Below the pieces are notes generated by a model that saw only the letters and a program-made list of their open reading frames with translations, searched no databases and was not told the origin of the DNA. A DNA stretch of 64,000 nt from Globisporangium splendens. Lineage: Eukaryota > Oomycota > Peronosporomycetes > Pythiales > Pythiaceae. This document shows, in pieces, positions 34,315 through 45,929 of this stretch (its first letter is position 1; every line of letters starts with the position of its first letter). A program made the position numbers and the translations under genes. Location: NCBI GenBank assembly GCA_006386115.1, contig VFIW01000045.1, forward strand, positions 1-64,000. The letters are read 5' to 3'.

Positions 34315-35404
34315 CTACGCTGCGCGCGGGTATGCACGCTTGATCTGAATCTCGTCGCGAGGTCTTCACAGAGCAGCACAGCAATAAAATAGCTCGCACA
34401 GTAAGAAAGCCATAATGTCACCCACGCGCATCACCACTTCTACAGATGCAGCACCTTACCTATCGTTTGCACCCGTTGGCACGAGCCCCATGCGCTGAAT
34501 CACCTTCATGCCGTCTGAGATGCGACCGAACACGGTGTGTTTGCCTACAAAAGCGTCCATCGCGACAAATTACTCCCCCATAATGCTGTTTTAAAGAGCC
34601 AACACTAGCAGCAGAGTACAGAAGCATTACCGTCGAGCCACGGTGTTGGTGCCAACGTGACGAAAAACTGACTGCCATTCGTGTTTGGTCCAGCATTTGC
34701 CTAGATTTCGATCACAACAAACGACAAGGATCAGGCCATTTGAGTACGAAACTGCTGCTAAAAGCACCCCAAAGGGAAGCAGAGCAGCTCCCACAGCTGG
34801 GAAATGGTTCGTACCATGGAGAGGACTCCGGCGCCCGTGTGCTTGAGCTCCTTGGAGATCTCGTCTTCAAATTTCCCTCTAACCAAACAACCACAACACC
34901 ACACATTGTCAGCAACACACGTGTGCATGAGCGCAGCAACATTACTGCAATGCCCCTTTCGCGCTTACCCGTAGACAGACTCGCCACCACGTCCTGTGCC
35001 CGTAGGATCGCCACCTTGGATCATGAAATCCTGCAAGTGCCAGCACAACAACAGCCACATTCGTTATCATCCGACGGGCTTCCTCATACATACAAATACG
35101 CTATACAGGGACGCATTATGCTACTGTCTAACGCTCTCAATACCTTGATGATGCGGTGGAAGATGGTGTTGTTGTAGTACCCGCGACGCGCCAATTCCGC
35201 AAAGTTCCAGCACGTCTTTGGCGCGTGCTCGTAGTACAACTCGACCGTGAACGTGCCCTAGCGTCGTGCCGCCAGCAAGAATCGGCACACAGACAGGTTA
35301 GCGGTATGGACAGCGTATAGCAGTGCCTTATTGCGAGTGACACGCACCACAGTCGTCTCCACGACGACGTGCGTCGGCGGCGCGGATGCTGGTCGTCCCG
35401 CCAT
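34315..35404 (-). CDS. PPIL1: Cyclophilin-type peptidyl-prolyl isomerase, PPIL1-like
   Basis: Seven exons on the minus strand (35348-35404, 35144-35257, 34969-35030, 34815-34878, 34631-34700, 34460-34544, 34315-34363), all GT-AG, give 166 residues, the same length as PPIL1. Core motifs are [36 protein letters not shown] (catalytic Arg in FHRI and Gln in MIQ), [19 protein letters not shown] (with the cyclosporin-type Trp) and [16 protein letters not shown]. It is a single-domain enzyme without signal peptide that isomerises X-Pro bonds. PPIL1 members associate with the spliceosome through SKIP; that role is inferred from family resemblance. Seven exons in 1.1 kb is unusually fragmented for such a short protein. 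Confidence 0.92.
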
Positions 35405-35624
35405 TGTCTTTTGTTGCTTTGTGTATCAGAGCAATACCCTTGCTCTTCTAGAGAGAGATCCATCCTCATAAATATTCGTCCAAGAGCTCCAAACAACCAA
35501 AGCAAATAACGTACCCTTTACAACATATGTGTCTATCGGGTCCAAAAGATTGCTAAATCGTACTTAGTAAGATATTGGCGCCAATTTGGGCAGCGGGAAA
35601 CCTCAATTGCCTTCATAGACGCAC

Positions 35625-37247
35625 ATGCACATGGCGAAGATGCCCGCGAAGCAGCAGGTTCTCGTGACGAAGCAGGACTTTTCCGCCGACAAGTACCGGC
35701 TGGTGGAGCTCAACGCCGACGTGGAAGCTGCCATCAAAGCCGGTGACAAGTGCGTACTCGCGTCTGAATGCTACAAGAGGCGGAGATTGTGCCTCCATTG
35801 CCGTTGCCGCCATTGAATTTTTCACTGACGCTTCGATGATCGATGTGCTGCTGCTGCAGGGTGTTTATTGTTGGCGCGCCGAGCGAGAAAGCCGTGCTCT
35901 GCACGTCTACAAAGTCGTTCTACTTGACGAAAGAGGACACGTCTAATCTGCGGTTGCTGACGGAGCACTCGAAGTGGGAACCACGGCAAGATGACGACGA
36001 CGAGAGCACGGCCACTGCAGTTGCGGAAAGGGATGAAATCGTCGTGCGTGGTTCGGCGCTCTTCCACTACTTGGTGCGTTTCTGATGGTTCATACAAGAT
36101 TTCATTGTAGAGATTCGTCTTTGTTGACTCATTTTGTGGCTTGATTTGCGTAGCTCCAGCCAAAGACTCCGGATTTCATGCGCTTGAAGGCGCTGCTGAT
36201 GGAATCCCCATTCGAATGCACTCGCTCAAACAAGGCACTTACTGTAACGCTACTGTATTTTGTTCTCGTGCGGCTTGGTTGTCTTTGTGCATGGTCGGAA
36301 TGCTGATTCTTAATCCTTTTCTTGTACTGGTAGAGCTCTTCGATGCCTCAGAAGCGAGCAAAGCTGAATAAGTTGTACACAACCGATGATCTTGTGTCTG
36401 CGCTTCAATGCAGCAAGCAAGAGGTGCTGGATATGCTCGTGCAGCTGCATGCATTTGAAGATGCAGGTACGTTTTGTGGTTCCGTTGGCTCTTGTCATAA
36501 AATCACCGTTCCGACTTCATTATAACAGGAACGTGGCGGCTATTGAGCACATCGTACCAATCCACCGTCTTTAGTGACATCCTGGATGCCATTATCCAAA
36601 ACGACTTGGATTTCCTTGCGTCTCCCGGTATCCCGATCACAAAGTTTCAAGAAGAGACTGACCACCCGTTGGTCGCCATTCGACAATGCTGCAAGATCTA
36701 TGGAGCAATGCTTACTGGTGAAAACGGCGAAGAAAGCTGCACGTTTGAACCTGCGAAAATCGCGGGTTTCTGCGCCAAGCAGTTGTTTGAAGAGCAGATT
36801 GCCGAGTCCCAGCGAGTCGGAGGCAGCACGAGTGAAGGGTGGGTGCTGGATCAGTTCATGGACAAATGGGCACTTCGAGTGCCTGAGAAAGTCTGCGTCG
36901 ACGCAGAGATGCTCCGTGGCGTTGGCCTCGTCAAGGCTCAGAAGGGGAAGCCAACTCGCATCGTGTACTTTCCCGAAGAGAATCTCCCGTTGGATGCCAA
37001 ACAGCGCTTTGAGAAGCTGTTCCAGGTTCAAGAGAAGTGGACGATCCAGCAATTGGAGCCCTTTGTCCAGTACGTGGCTTTGTGTGTATGTCTGCAAACA
37101 ATTAGAGCCAAGCTAACATCGTTTTGTTGTGGTCATTCGTACAGATCGCTTGTTGTGCCAGGCACGACGCAGGCGGCGTTGCTGCTGAAGCACACGCGCT
37201 CGTCCCGACAGATCAACTCCACCGAGCGTTTGTACAGCAAGCGGTAA
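35625..37247 (+). CDS. DCC1: Sister chromatid cohesion protein DCC1
   Basis: Six exons, 35625-35749, 35860-36073, 36154-36243, 36334-36466, 36529-37069 and 37145-37247, all GT-AG, give 401 residues, close to the usual length of about 390. Recognisable family blocks are KYRLVELNADVEAAI, EKAVLCTSTKSFYLTKEDTSN, a middle helix region ending LQAFE-like LHAFEDAGTWRLL, and the C-terminal winged-helix part with VYFPEENLPLDAKQRFEKLF and KWTIQQLEPFV. DCC1 is a subunit of the Ctf18-RFC clamp loader, which loads PCNA and couples replication to sister-chromatid cohesion. ATGs at 35625, 35631 and 35640 are in frame; which is used cannot be decided. It runs divergently from the cyclophilin with only about 220 bp between them, so they may share a promoter region. 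Confidence 0.9.
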
Positions 37248-37364
37248 GCGCACGCAGAGTCGTGGCATTTGCACAGTAACTGGTTTCGTAGACCACACTT
37301 CAGTGTTTGCTTTCATTCTTTCATTTAAATATTTCTTGACCAAAAACGGACTTCATGACGCCAG

Positions 37365-38438
37365 TTATCGACTCGCAAGGACGGTCGCGATGATCGCGTC
37401 CATGCGTGTTTGCAGATCTGCCGCTTCTTGTTCATCGCCGCCGAGTAGATCAGCGCTCTGGACCTGCTGGAGCACGTGGCTGAGCTTGAGCAGCGCAGGC
37501 AGCAGCGTCAGCTCCAGCACCAGCGGAGCCGCTGCGGGGATCTGGTCTACCACAAGACTCAAGAACGTCACCGTCAAGCGCAGCAGCTCCACAAACTCGG
37601 ACGGATCCAGACTCGTGGCCGTCATGCTATTGCCGTCTGCGACGATGATTTGGCGGTTGAGCTTGAGCACGATGGCGCGTAGCGTTTGCATCAATGACTG
37701 CGCTTCTGCGGCGATGGCACTGCTGTCGCGCTGCATGAAGTTGAGCAGCAGCACGAGCGCATAAATGCGGAAGTTGGATGCGTCTTCCGATGATGGCGAT
37801 GTTGTCATCGCATTGTCATTCTCGTCGTCAGTGACACTGCGGTGCAGGAAACGGATGACTGACGGCACGAGCCGCGCGATGGGAGCGAGCATCGCGTCCT
37901 CGGCGATCACGACGATCCACCCGAGCACGAAGAACGCGTCGCCCTGCGCCCACTTGTTCTTGCACGTTGCCATCTTCATGAGCGCGCTCAGCAGGACGTC
38001 GCCGTGGCGATCGAGCAGTTGCTGTCCCGCGACGCGCGAGATGCACAGCGAGCCCACGGCATTGGCCGCCTTGCATTTGAGGAGCACATCACGGCAGCGC
38101 AACGCTGCGAGCACATGCAGCAGCGCAGGATTCTCGCACTTGCCATCAGATACAGCGTTCTTGCCACTATCAGCAACAGCAACAGCAACATCGTCTTGGT
38201 CGCTTGTAATCGCCCGTTGTCGCCGGTCGTGGACCACCAGCAAGCGCCGGATTTCCATGCTCATGCTGTCCAGCGGCAGCGCGGCGATCTCTGTCAGCGC
38301 CTCGACGAACTGCTGCTTGCGTGCGCCCCTCACGTCGGACGCCGGGTCCCACTGCAGCAGACACGCCTGCAGCTGCTCCACGAACTCGTCGAGCGACGCG
38401 AGTGCGTCCTCCGGCGGCTCGTCCATCGCAGTCTCCAT
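37365..38438 (-). CDS. Helical-repeat (ARM/HEAT-like) protein of unknown function
   Basis: A single-exon frame from ATG 38438 gives 357 residues; an in-frame ATG at 38516 would add 26 residues rich in Cys and His. The sequence is leucine/alanine-rich with helix-turn-helix periodicity (LLHVLAALRCRDVLLKCKAA, NAVGSLCISRVAGQQLL, GDAFFVLGWIVVIAEDAML), resembling armadillo-type repeats. No signal peptide or membrane span is seen. I do not recognise the family. It is convergent with DCC1, with about 117 bp between the stops. Confidence 0.7.
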   Translation of the reverse strand: METAMDEPPEDALASLDEFVEQLQACLLQWDPASDVRGARKQQFVEALTEIAALPLDSMSMEIRRLLVVHDRRQRAITSDQDDVAVAVADSGKNAVSDGKCENPALLHVLAALRCRDVLLKCKAANAVGSLCISRVAGQQLLDRHGDVLLSALMKMATCKNKWAQGDAFFVLGWIVVIAEDAMLAPIARLVPSVIRFLHRSVTDDENDNAMTTSPSSEDASNFRIYALVLLLNFMQRDSSAIAAEAQSLMQTLRAIVLKLNRQIIVADGNSMTATSLDPSEFVELLRLTVTFLSLVVDQIPAAAPLVLELTLLPALLKLSHVLQQVQSADLLGGDEQEAADLQTRMDAIIATVLASR

Positions 38439-38681
38439 CACAATGTGCCAATGGTGGCAATCAGCGCATGAGAAGCTCCGAAAGCAGTCGAATGTATCTA
38501 GTTTGGTGTGGCCCACATTAGAGAAGACAGTATGCGTACTTAACGATGATGTGGGTATCGAAGTTTAGAGTTTGCATTAAAACCGGTAGAGTTTACAGTT
38601 TTAACTATCTGATTCGAAAACTTGCAGGTTTGGATTTTTATGACCGGGTTAGAGAATGAGAAAGTGGACTTTGCCCCAGCC

Positions 38682-38696
38682 GCTCATTCACGTTCG
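38682..38696 (+). promoter_or_regulatory. Oomycete initiator-like element before truncated protease
   Basis: GCTCATTCACGTTC resembles the oomycete initiator (GCTCATTYY core). It lies only about 17 nt before the ATG at 38713. Confidence 0.4.
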
Positions 38697-38712
38697 GAAT
38701 GCACAACCAACC

Positions 38713-39354
38713 ATGGAGTTCGCCGCCACCCTCATCGCTGCTGCTGCCGCCGTCTTCGCCACGTCGGCCAACGCGCAACTCACCTACACCCAGTACTTGG
38801 AGAAGGAATCGCTCGGCCTCACCAACACCAACGAGACCAGCTTCTCGCCTCTGATCCTCGGCGGTACCATCGTCCCAGTCGGATCCAACACCTACACCAG
38901 CGGCATCCGCTCCACTGCCGCCGGCACCGACTTCTGCGGCGGAACCCTCATCACGCCAAAGCACGTGCTCACGGCGGCTCACTGCTCCGAGGGAAACATC
39001 AAGTACGTGGCTGTCGGCACCCACTACTTGAGCGGCTCCACTGACGGCGAGCGTATCGCGGTCACCAAGAAGACCATCCACCCAAACAACAACGCCGACA
39101 CCATGGCGTACGACTTTATGATCTTGGAGCTGGCGTCTGCCAGTACCTACACGCCAGCCAAGCTCGATGCCAGCTCCGGCGCGGTCGTGGGTGCCACGGC
39201 CACTGTGCTCGGGTGGGGAGTCACCACGGAGAACGGTTCGCAATCCCGTGAGCTGCGCCAGGTCGGTGTGCCAATCCTCAGCAACACCAACTGCGCCAAG
39301 GTGCTCTCGGTCGACAGAACCGTGGTGCAAACCGCAATTAGTCTCACTCAGTGA
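38713..39354 (+). pseudogene. Truncated secreted trypsin-like (S1) protease copy
   Basis: 213 residues. The signal peptide (MEFAATLIAAAAAVFATSAN) differs from that of the two full copies. From QLTYTQYLEK onward the protein is identical or nearly so, including ILGG at the mature start, TAAHC with the catalytic His, and YDFMIL with the catalytic Asp. It departs from the others after NCAKVL at about 39305 and ends in an unrelated 15-residue tail. The block with the catalytic Ser (GDSGGP) and the last disulphides are missing, so it cannot be an active protease. At eight positions where the full copies differ in silent or replacement bases it matches the left copy (45930-46739). It could be an inert decoy or simply debris. 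Confidence 0.85.
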
Positions 39355-39357
39355 TAG

Positions 39358-41631
39358 ATTTAGGTTAAGCATGTTGCGCGCTATTTGCCAGTTTTCTGCT
39401 CTAAGCATCGAGTTTTACTCAATCAGAACGTTCAATTTTGGTGCCTGTTCGCATCATTCGTTGAAAATCGAGGTCAGGACATTGTCTCAAAGCTCAAAAG
39501 TTGCACCTTTTCTGCAAAACAGCAGTGAGACTAGTTGCGGTGGTTATCAGTGTAATCAACTTATGCTATTGCCGTTCGCAGAAGTTTTGCCGAGCCAAAG
39601 AGCAGGCTAATTCTGAATGAGGGGGTTGTGCAGAGACGGAGCACACATGCCCTAAAACTGAGAGATTAGAGTCGTAAATATGATCACAAGCAGTTGGGCA
39701 ATCGGCCATTTCATGAAAATCAAAAACGCAGCAGACGACATGCACTCGTTTCCTTTTGGTCTCTTCAGCAAACAATACAAGCACACAAAGATACTATGCA
39801 GCGACATCGACCTGTCAGTTGGTGACAATTAGCAGGTGGTCGAATGCGTTGTCAAACTGAACAGACATGCGTGAACACACGAACACTCGATTGTACCGTA
39901 CTGGTCGGCTGCCCAGTAAAAAGTGCGTTGACAAACAAACAAAAAGAGAATTAATTCGTTCGCCTTTAAATGCATAGTTCTTTCTAAAAGGACACGAAAG
40001 CAAAAGCATACGGTTTGATGTTGCATGCATTTTCGCCTTATCTTTCTTCTGTGCCGCCGGTTGACAGTATTTACCCTGCCCTTCTTCTTTATTCCTTGCT
40101 CACTGGTATTTCCTAGTAAAGGCTCCAGAGATAAGACGGCTGCCCTGCCCAGAACGAAATACAACTGATCCAAATTTGCTCAAATGTGAGCCTCCCCATT
40201 CCGCCTGGATTTACCGACTGACCACCTTCCGTTATCATTAGGCAACTAAAGCATTTACAGCCATTTCGCTCTGTTGGGGCTATGTCCTACAGACAACTGT
40301 GATTATATACTATATAACTTTACAGCTGCTCTGCAACGAGGTTTTCCGCGCATGTGATGTGCATTTGTTGTGCAAGATAGTCTTTTCTGCTTTTCTAGGT
40401 CTTTTTGCGTGTGGCTGAGTCACATGTGTATGAAGGACCTTTGCCTGTGATGGCTCAGCAATCGATGTCTGAGGTTAGATGCAGCGGTGGTGCAGGCATA
40501 GGATTATCCTAAACAGCGCACCTTTATGTGTATGACTGCATTGCGTCAGCAGAAACCGTCGTCGTATCTTAGGTGCATTCAGACCGCGTCTGACTTGGAA
40601 ATTGTATATGGAATCAGACGACACGGACCTGCGCAAAATACTAGATTTCCGGTGGCTGTTTCGAGGTTTTTTTATTTTTATTATTTTTTTGGTGGATCGG
40701 TGGGGTGGTGGTACTATATTTGACTTGGTGTTTTTACCACTCATTAGATCCTGCAACAGACAGATAGGAGCACGACAAAGCTATGCTGCCAGACGCGGTG
40801 AATGCCCAAGATTTACCTGCCAAGACGCAACAACTTTCAGGGGATATGATTGAGTACAACTCCATAGCGTATATTATTGTGGATCCTCGTGGGCGTCACG
40901 TGGCTATGGGTGTATGAATAGCCCAACAAGAGTACTATGAGTTCCCCATCCAGGTCGATTCGGACGAGATGTTTCCGAGCGCTCTCATGGCTAGGCGCAC
41001 TTTTGGCAGCGGCAAAACAGAAAGTACGAACGGTAACGCCTCGTGGAGAATACTGAGGACGCACTACAGGATCAATGGGTGCGTGATGTGGATTACAGGA
41101 CGACAGCTTTTGATTTCGTCTTCTGCGAACCCAGGATGGAGCTATCACCAGATTCACCAATCATGCGTGCAGTCCGATTGCAATGTTTTTAGGATTGAGA
41201 AACCAATCTAGCGTCAAAGTGCTTGAGGTAATGACTGCTACTATTAACGCAGGGATTGGAGAAACTTTAGATTAAGGGGATTGTGTGTGATTTAAGTGTG
41301 CCTGAGGGTGAAGGAATTGTAGATCGATCAAACAACCAACAGAGGATTCCCTCTCATTCAAGTGGCACACCAACTACTTACACCCATGGTTGTGGCATCT
41401 TCTGTATATAACGAACGTATCGATCATGCTAGACACTGAGGAAAAATCCTCGCATGCACCTGCAAAGCACGAGCAAACAAGCACATATCACATCATGTCA
41501 GTTTGGCTTGGTCTCAATACGGCGTGCTGGAGAGTTCAGAAATCATCGGTTGTTCGCTGTAGAAAACTTAACTATGAACGCAATCCACCATTTTGCTTGA
41601 TGGAGTACCAATCCTTGGCGATGGGGAACTT
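39358..41631. other. AT-rich intergenic region between truncated protease and Crypton
   Basis: 2.3 kb with stop codons frequent in all frames, and short homopolymer-rich stretches such as TTTTTTTATTTTTATTATTTTTTTGG near 40670. No domain, tRNA or terminal repeat recognised. Part of it may belong to the Crypton, whose ends I could not define. Confidence 0.45.
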
Positions 41632-43614
41632 TTACAACAACTTGAGATCGTTCACAAACCCATTCAGTGATTTCTTGGCCGCGACTCGTTTGGATTCGAT
41701 TATTTGCGCGGCGCTTTCTGAAGGGATTTTCAGCTTTGTGGCGAGCAAGTTGATAGCGTCATAATATCGTTTGCGCCTCGAGTAAAATCGGTTTTCTGTC
41801 GGTGCCGTTCGCCACTTCGGTCCGTAGAGTTTCTCAGCTTCCATTACTGAGATTTGCCCCGCAAAACCCTTCGTATACTCGACCCACAGGTGGGTTACTG
41901 TAGTTACCGATCTACTCAGCTTTAAAATGTTAGCAGCAGCAGCATCGTCACGTACAGATGTCTTCGGAGCTTTGTCTGCCAGGTGAGGCGCTGATGAGGA
42001 TGGATCATTCTCGATTTCTTCGTCGCTGCTGTCAGGAGCAAGGGACACAACGAACCTTTTCTTGCAAATTGAACTAGTTTTTCGTTTGAGCTCGGTCAGT
42101 TCAACCACTACCCCATCAAGTTTGCTGTGTATGGATGCAAATCCATCTCGCAGGACGGAAGCGACGTGCGGAATGGCAGACTCGACTTTACGATATTCGG
42201 GCTGTTCAATATTTGGTAATGCTCTAAGCACCTCAGTTTCGAACTCGCGATAATCCGGAGTAGAAAACAGTGGATCACTCCACAATGGGTGGTCGCTAAA
42301 TTCGCGGCGCAGAATGACTGAGTCTTGGAGAAACACAACGCGCATATTGTGTAGCATGTTGACGAACGCACCGCCTGCAATCTCGCGGTTGCTGCTAGAA
42401 TCAAGTTGCTCTTGTCCGTGCTCCAAATCTCGGTACACCATTTTTTGCAGCTTGTCGGACGGGGTTATACTCGCTCTTGGTAACCAGTAGGATCCACCTT
42501 TTGTTGGAAAACCGGCGAGAGCGCGCATGGCCTTGCGAGCGAGGGTGGTGAGGTAGCACCCCTCCATTTTCTCACTGTTCCATCTACCAGCACGCCTAAT
42601 CTGTGCTTCGTCCGCGCCTTGTAATTCCGCCATCTTTGCCGCCGAACTGCGGGTAGCATGAGTCCACACTGAGGAGTCGATACCGCACGCCGCAAACGCT
42701 TTTTTCACGCCTTGCAATTGGGCGTTGTAGGACAACTCTTTCATGGCGTTGGCGCCTTTCAACAGGTGAATGCCATACCACCTAGGTCGCTCGCTCAAAT
42801 CAGGGAAGGGCTCAAGCTCGATATGCCATCTCCAGAAAAGGTAGGTAGCTACCGAATTGAGGGGGCACAGCAACAGCTCCTTGCAGCGCATCGCGGCTCC
42901 ATACTCCACTCGGCCGAATTGATTCGTTTTGCCCTGCCGCATAATGATCACCAGGGGGGTGCACAGCTGCGGACCTTCATCAGTGAGATCAAGCGTCAGC
43001 ATATCTGGGAACTGAACTAATCGACGAGATTCTCCACGTGCAATTAGAGCATGTCCCAGCAAAAAATCCACTCTGTCACGCAATGCGGTGCCCGAATTCT
43101 CCTTCAACCAGTAGTTGCCTAGCGCCTTCATATCCTCTAGATTGTAGCCGTCCAAAACAGTTCCTAGGCCGCGGTCCACGAACTCTTCGAGCTTGCGCCT
43201 GGTTTCGTTGTACTTGAGAGTCTTGATGAGCTGATGTAGTGCGAGTCCGCGAGGGTGAGGATGGTTGTTATTGGATAGTGATTGCTGAAGCTTGTACAAA
43301 GCAGTTACGGCTTTGATGTATGCGTCAATTGCCTCGAGACCAAGTGCCTTCGGCGTGCCGTCCGCGGTCTTCTGGCGTCTATTGCCTCGCGGGATAACGT
43401 ACTCAGTCAAAAAAAGGATGAGCTTTCCTTCATACACTAGATGGCCGTCGTCGAATTGCTTGCTTGCACACCATTGTCGAAAATCCTCTTGCTTGTTGAC
43501 GTATTGTTTCTGCGTCCTCTTTGGGCGCGACGCTTCGTGCCGACAGAACGCGTTGGTGACAGCGGTGTGGATAGCTTGTTCGTTCGCCGCGCTGGTGGCT
43601 GATCCCTCCGCCAT
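41632..43614 (-). CDS. Crypton-type tyrosine recombinase with GCR1_C-like C-terminal domain
   Basis: An uninterrupted 660-residue frame from ATG 43614. An N-terminal SAM-like helical region (KRTQKQYVNKQEDFRQWCAS, EGKLILFLTEY) is followed by a tyrosine-recombinase catalytic part: the first Arg in IARGESRRL (about residue 193-198), HATR (319-322, His-x-x-Arg), GRWNSEKMEGCYL with the likely nucleophile Tyr354. The last ~90 residues (LWVEYTKGFAGQISVMEAEK, KWRTAPTENRFYSRRKRYYD) match the GCR1_C-type DNA-binding domain typical of Cryptons of fungi and oomycetes. Such elements move as circular DNA by recombination and leave no terminal inverted repeats. All catalytic residues are present and there is no stop or frameshift, so this copy may be recent or functional. 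No introns seen. Confidence 0.88.
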   Translation of the reverse strand: MAEGSATSAANEQAIHTAVTNAFCRHEASRPKRTQKQYVNKQEDFRQWCASKQFDDGHLVYEGKLILFLTEYVIPRGNRRQKTADGTPKALGLEAIDAYIKAVTALYKLQQSLSNNNHPHPRGLALHQLIKTLKYNETRRKLEEFVDRGLGTVLDGYNLEDMKALGNYWLKENSGTALRDRVDFLLGHALIARGESRRLVQFPDMLTLDLTDEGPQLCTPLVIIMRQGKTNQFGRVEYGAAMRCKELLLCPLNSVATYLFWRWHIELEPFPDLSERPRWYGIHLLKGANAMKELSYNAQLQGVKKAFAACGIDSSVWTHATRSSAAKMAELQGADEAQIRRAGRWNSEKMEGCYLTTLARKAMRALAGFPTKGGSYWLPRASITPSDKLQKMVYRDLEHGQEQLDSSSNREIAGGAFVNMLHNMRVVFLQDSVILRREFSDHPLWSDPLFSTPDYREFETEVLRALPNIEQPEYRKVESAIPHVASVLRDGFASIHSKLDGVVVELTELKRKTSSICKKRFVVSLAPDSSDEEIENDPSSSAPHLADKAPKTSVRDDAAAANILKLSRSVTTVTHLWVEYTKGFAGQISVMEAEKLYGPKWRTAPTENRFYSRRKRYYDAINLLATKLKIPSESAAQIIESKRVAAKKSLNGFVNDLKLL

Positions 43615-44871
43615 AATGAGCTCGAAGCTGTTGGATGGAAGAGAAAATAACTCCCCCCCCCAAGCTTGCAACCACACCACAATGCGAGCTAGAATATTAA
43701 TTTATAAAATTATACATTATAAGAAACTATAGAATTTTGCAGTGCGACCACAATGTGGAATACTCAAGTATCCGGATGGCGAAAAGGGGCTTATACGGAT
43801 GTTTTCATTATGCCAGATCTCAGACGCGGTCCGGACCTGGTGGTAGATACCGTGCCATATGTCAAATATCCACATAAACGAATAAAAACCAATGGCATGT
43901 GCACAAGAGCGACCTGGGCATTTACCCTGTAAATGCTTGCGTTACCTATTCTACTTGCGTTACGGAGTCGGTGTAAAAGAATTATCGCAGCGAATATTCG
44001 TTTAAACGCTGCGATAATTCCATCTCTTGTGTGCTTAATAACAGCTGATGGTGGTTCGTCGGGTGGCGCTAATAACATTCGAGCCAGTCTAAATCTGTTT
44101 AAGATACCTGATTGTGTTATAGGGGATGTCAAATACCTCCATTGCACCTCCCTTTTACCTTTCTTCTCCCATTTTAGCGTTTCGCTCATCTGATTTTCAC
44201 AATCAATTTCAGCCAAACGGAGAGGTGGCTCACTCTAGGAATAAGCACTGATTCCACTCTAAAAATATGGTCTTTGCAAGTAAAGGACGGAAATATCCGA
44301 GTGCTGCAAGCCTGGAACGCCTGAACTCTAGGCAGGGTTCGTGCTCATTCATTGCTAGCTATGTCAAAACTACTGTGGACAAGTTTGGTGCGTTCCTTCG
44401 CTCTAGTTCGCGAGATATCTCATCGATAGACAAGCTGCCTCTAGCATTTTGGCCATATTCGAGCAAAAGTGGCCGCTGCTCCTATATGCTTGTTTAGGCT
44501 GAAAACGGATTAACAAGCTCACAGTGGGGCTCATTAGCTTTTGCTGCTTTGGGAATCCTTGCGGAACCTCATACCCTTTCATAAAAGTGCAAGTACGTTT
44601 GTGCATGGCTGCACGTGAAAAATCTGCTCTTCGCCTATTTTTCTTTTTGTTTCGGTCTCACATTGGATTGGTATATCCACTCATGCGCCATTTGCTTGTG
44701 ACGCTGTTTTCCAAAACACTCTCTATTGTGAATGCCATAAAATCCGTGTTCTTTTGGTACGTTTTAACAGACCATGGTAGCTGCTGCAAACTGTCAAATT
44801 GGAGATTCGAACTGCACAGAATCATTTGCGAAATATGCAACCATATTTAACCAGTTGAATGCCTGTGTGTG
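43615..44871. other. Intergenic region with a strong hairpin
   Basis: 1.26 kb, AT-rich, between the Crypton and the inverted repeat. No gene is supported. It contains a 14-bp perfect stem with 14-nt loop at 43979-44020. Confidence 0.5.
43979..44020. repeat. Perfect 14-bp inverted repeat (hairpin)
   Basis: GAATTATCGCAGCG at 43979-43992 and its exact reverse complement at 44007-44020, loop AATATTCGTTTAAA. Confidence 0.85.
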
Positions 44872-45929
44872 TTATCGGGACAACAGATGAGCAAAAAAAG
44901 GCGCTTGCTGGATCGAGGAAAATAATCCGACATTTGAGATCAAACAGCACAATGGGAGCATCACACATTAACCAGGTCGTTGTAAAAACAACCTGGTTAT
45001 TGTGGACCCAGCTGACCGTTAGCATTTTAAAAAAGATAACCGCACAAACCCCTTTTTGAAAACAATGCTGGAAATGCAACTGCAAGTCAGAAACTTTGAC
45101 ACTCTTCGACACAAAAATGTTAACCGGTTAAAACGATAAAACTCAAGAATCGACACTCAACCTGTTTGTTCACTTTCTACCCAACACGAGTGCTCGCTTT
45201 CAATGCCGAATGAAGTTTCACATCTCTGCAGCATCAACAACACGCAGAGCTCTATAAATTGCGAGTACAGCATAAATTTGCTTTTAAAGTCGAACGTGCG
45301 GCAGCATCTAATCAGGTTACTCTTGGGCATTGAAACTCTCTTTGCTGATGTAAGAATATGAGAGGGTGACAGTTTTTACATCGAGATTCCAGGATGTGTA
45401 GGCGTGATTCACGCTTAATTAGATTTGATACTTCGCCCTGCGTGGAGTATTTAGTCACTAGTCGCAGCCGTATAATAACTGCGATTGCAGAATCGCTTCC
45501 CTACACTGCACAAAACAGATTTCAAGAGATTTCGAAGGTGATCAAAGCACCACATAAAACAGATAAAAAAAACGAATCCAATAAAAAGGAAACAAGATCG
45601 AGATCCGGACTGCCAACATAACGAAATTTACAATCACTTCAGTTTCATTCCTCTGTACAGCATTCGACCGAATTGAGATCCCAAGAAAGTCAACTACAAC
45701 AAAGCGTCAAACCTTTGCTGTCGACTTGCAAATCATACCAAACCATATTCAAATATCTCGGTCCGATATCAGAATTATTGTGTCACGAAAGCAAATCACT
45801 CAAACATTCATTATATCTTATCATTGTCTCTGCATGATCGATCCTACATATCGTCAACAGCTCGAAACAATCCTTTTAAAGTGGTGAAGTCGTCTTCACT
45901 CGAGTCGTGTACTCGTGCACCCTAAATGC

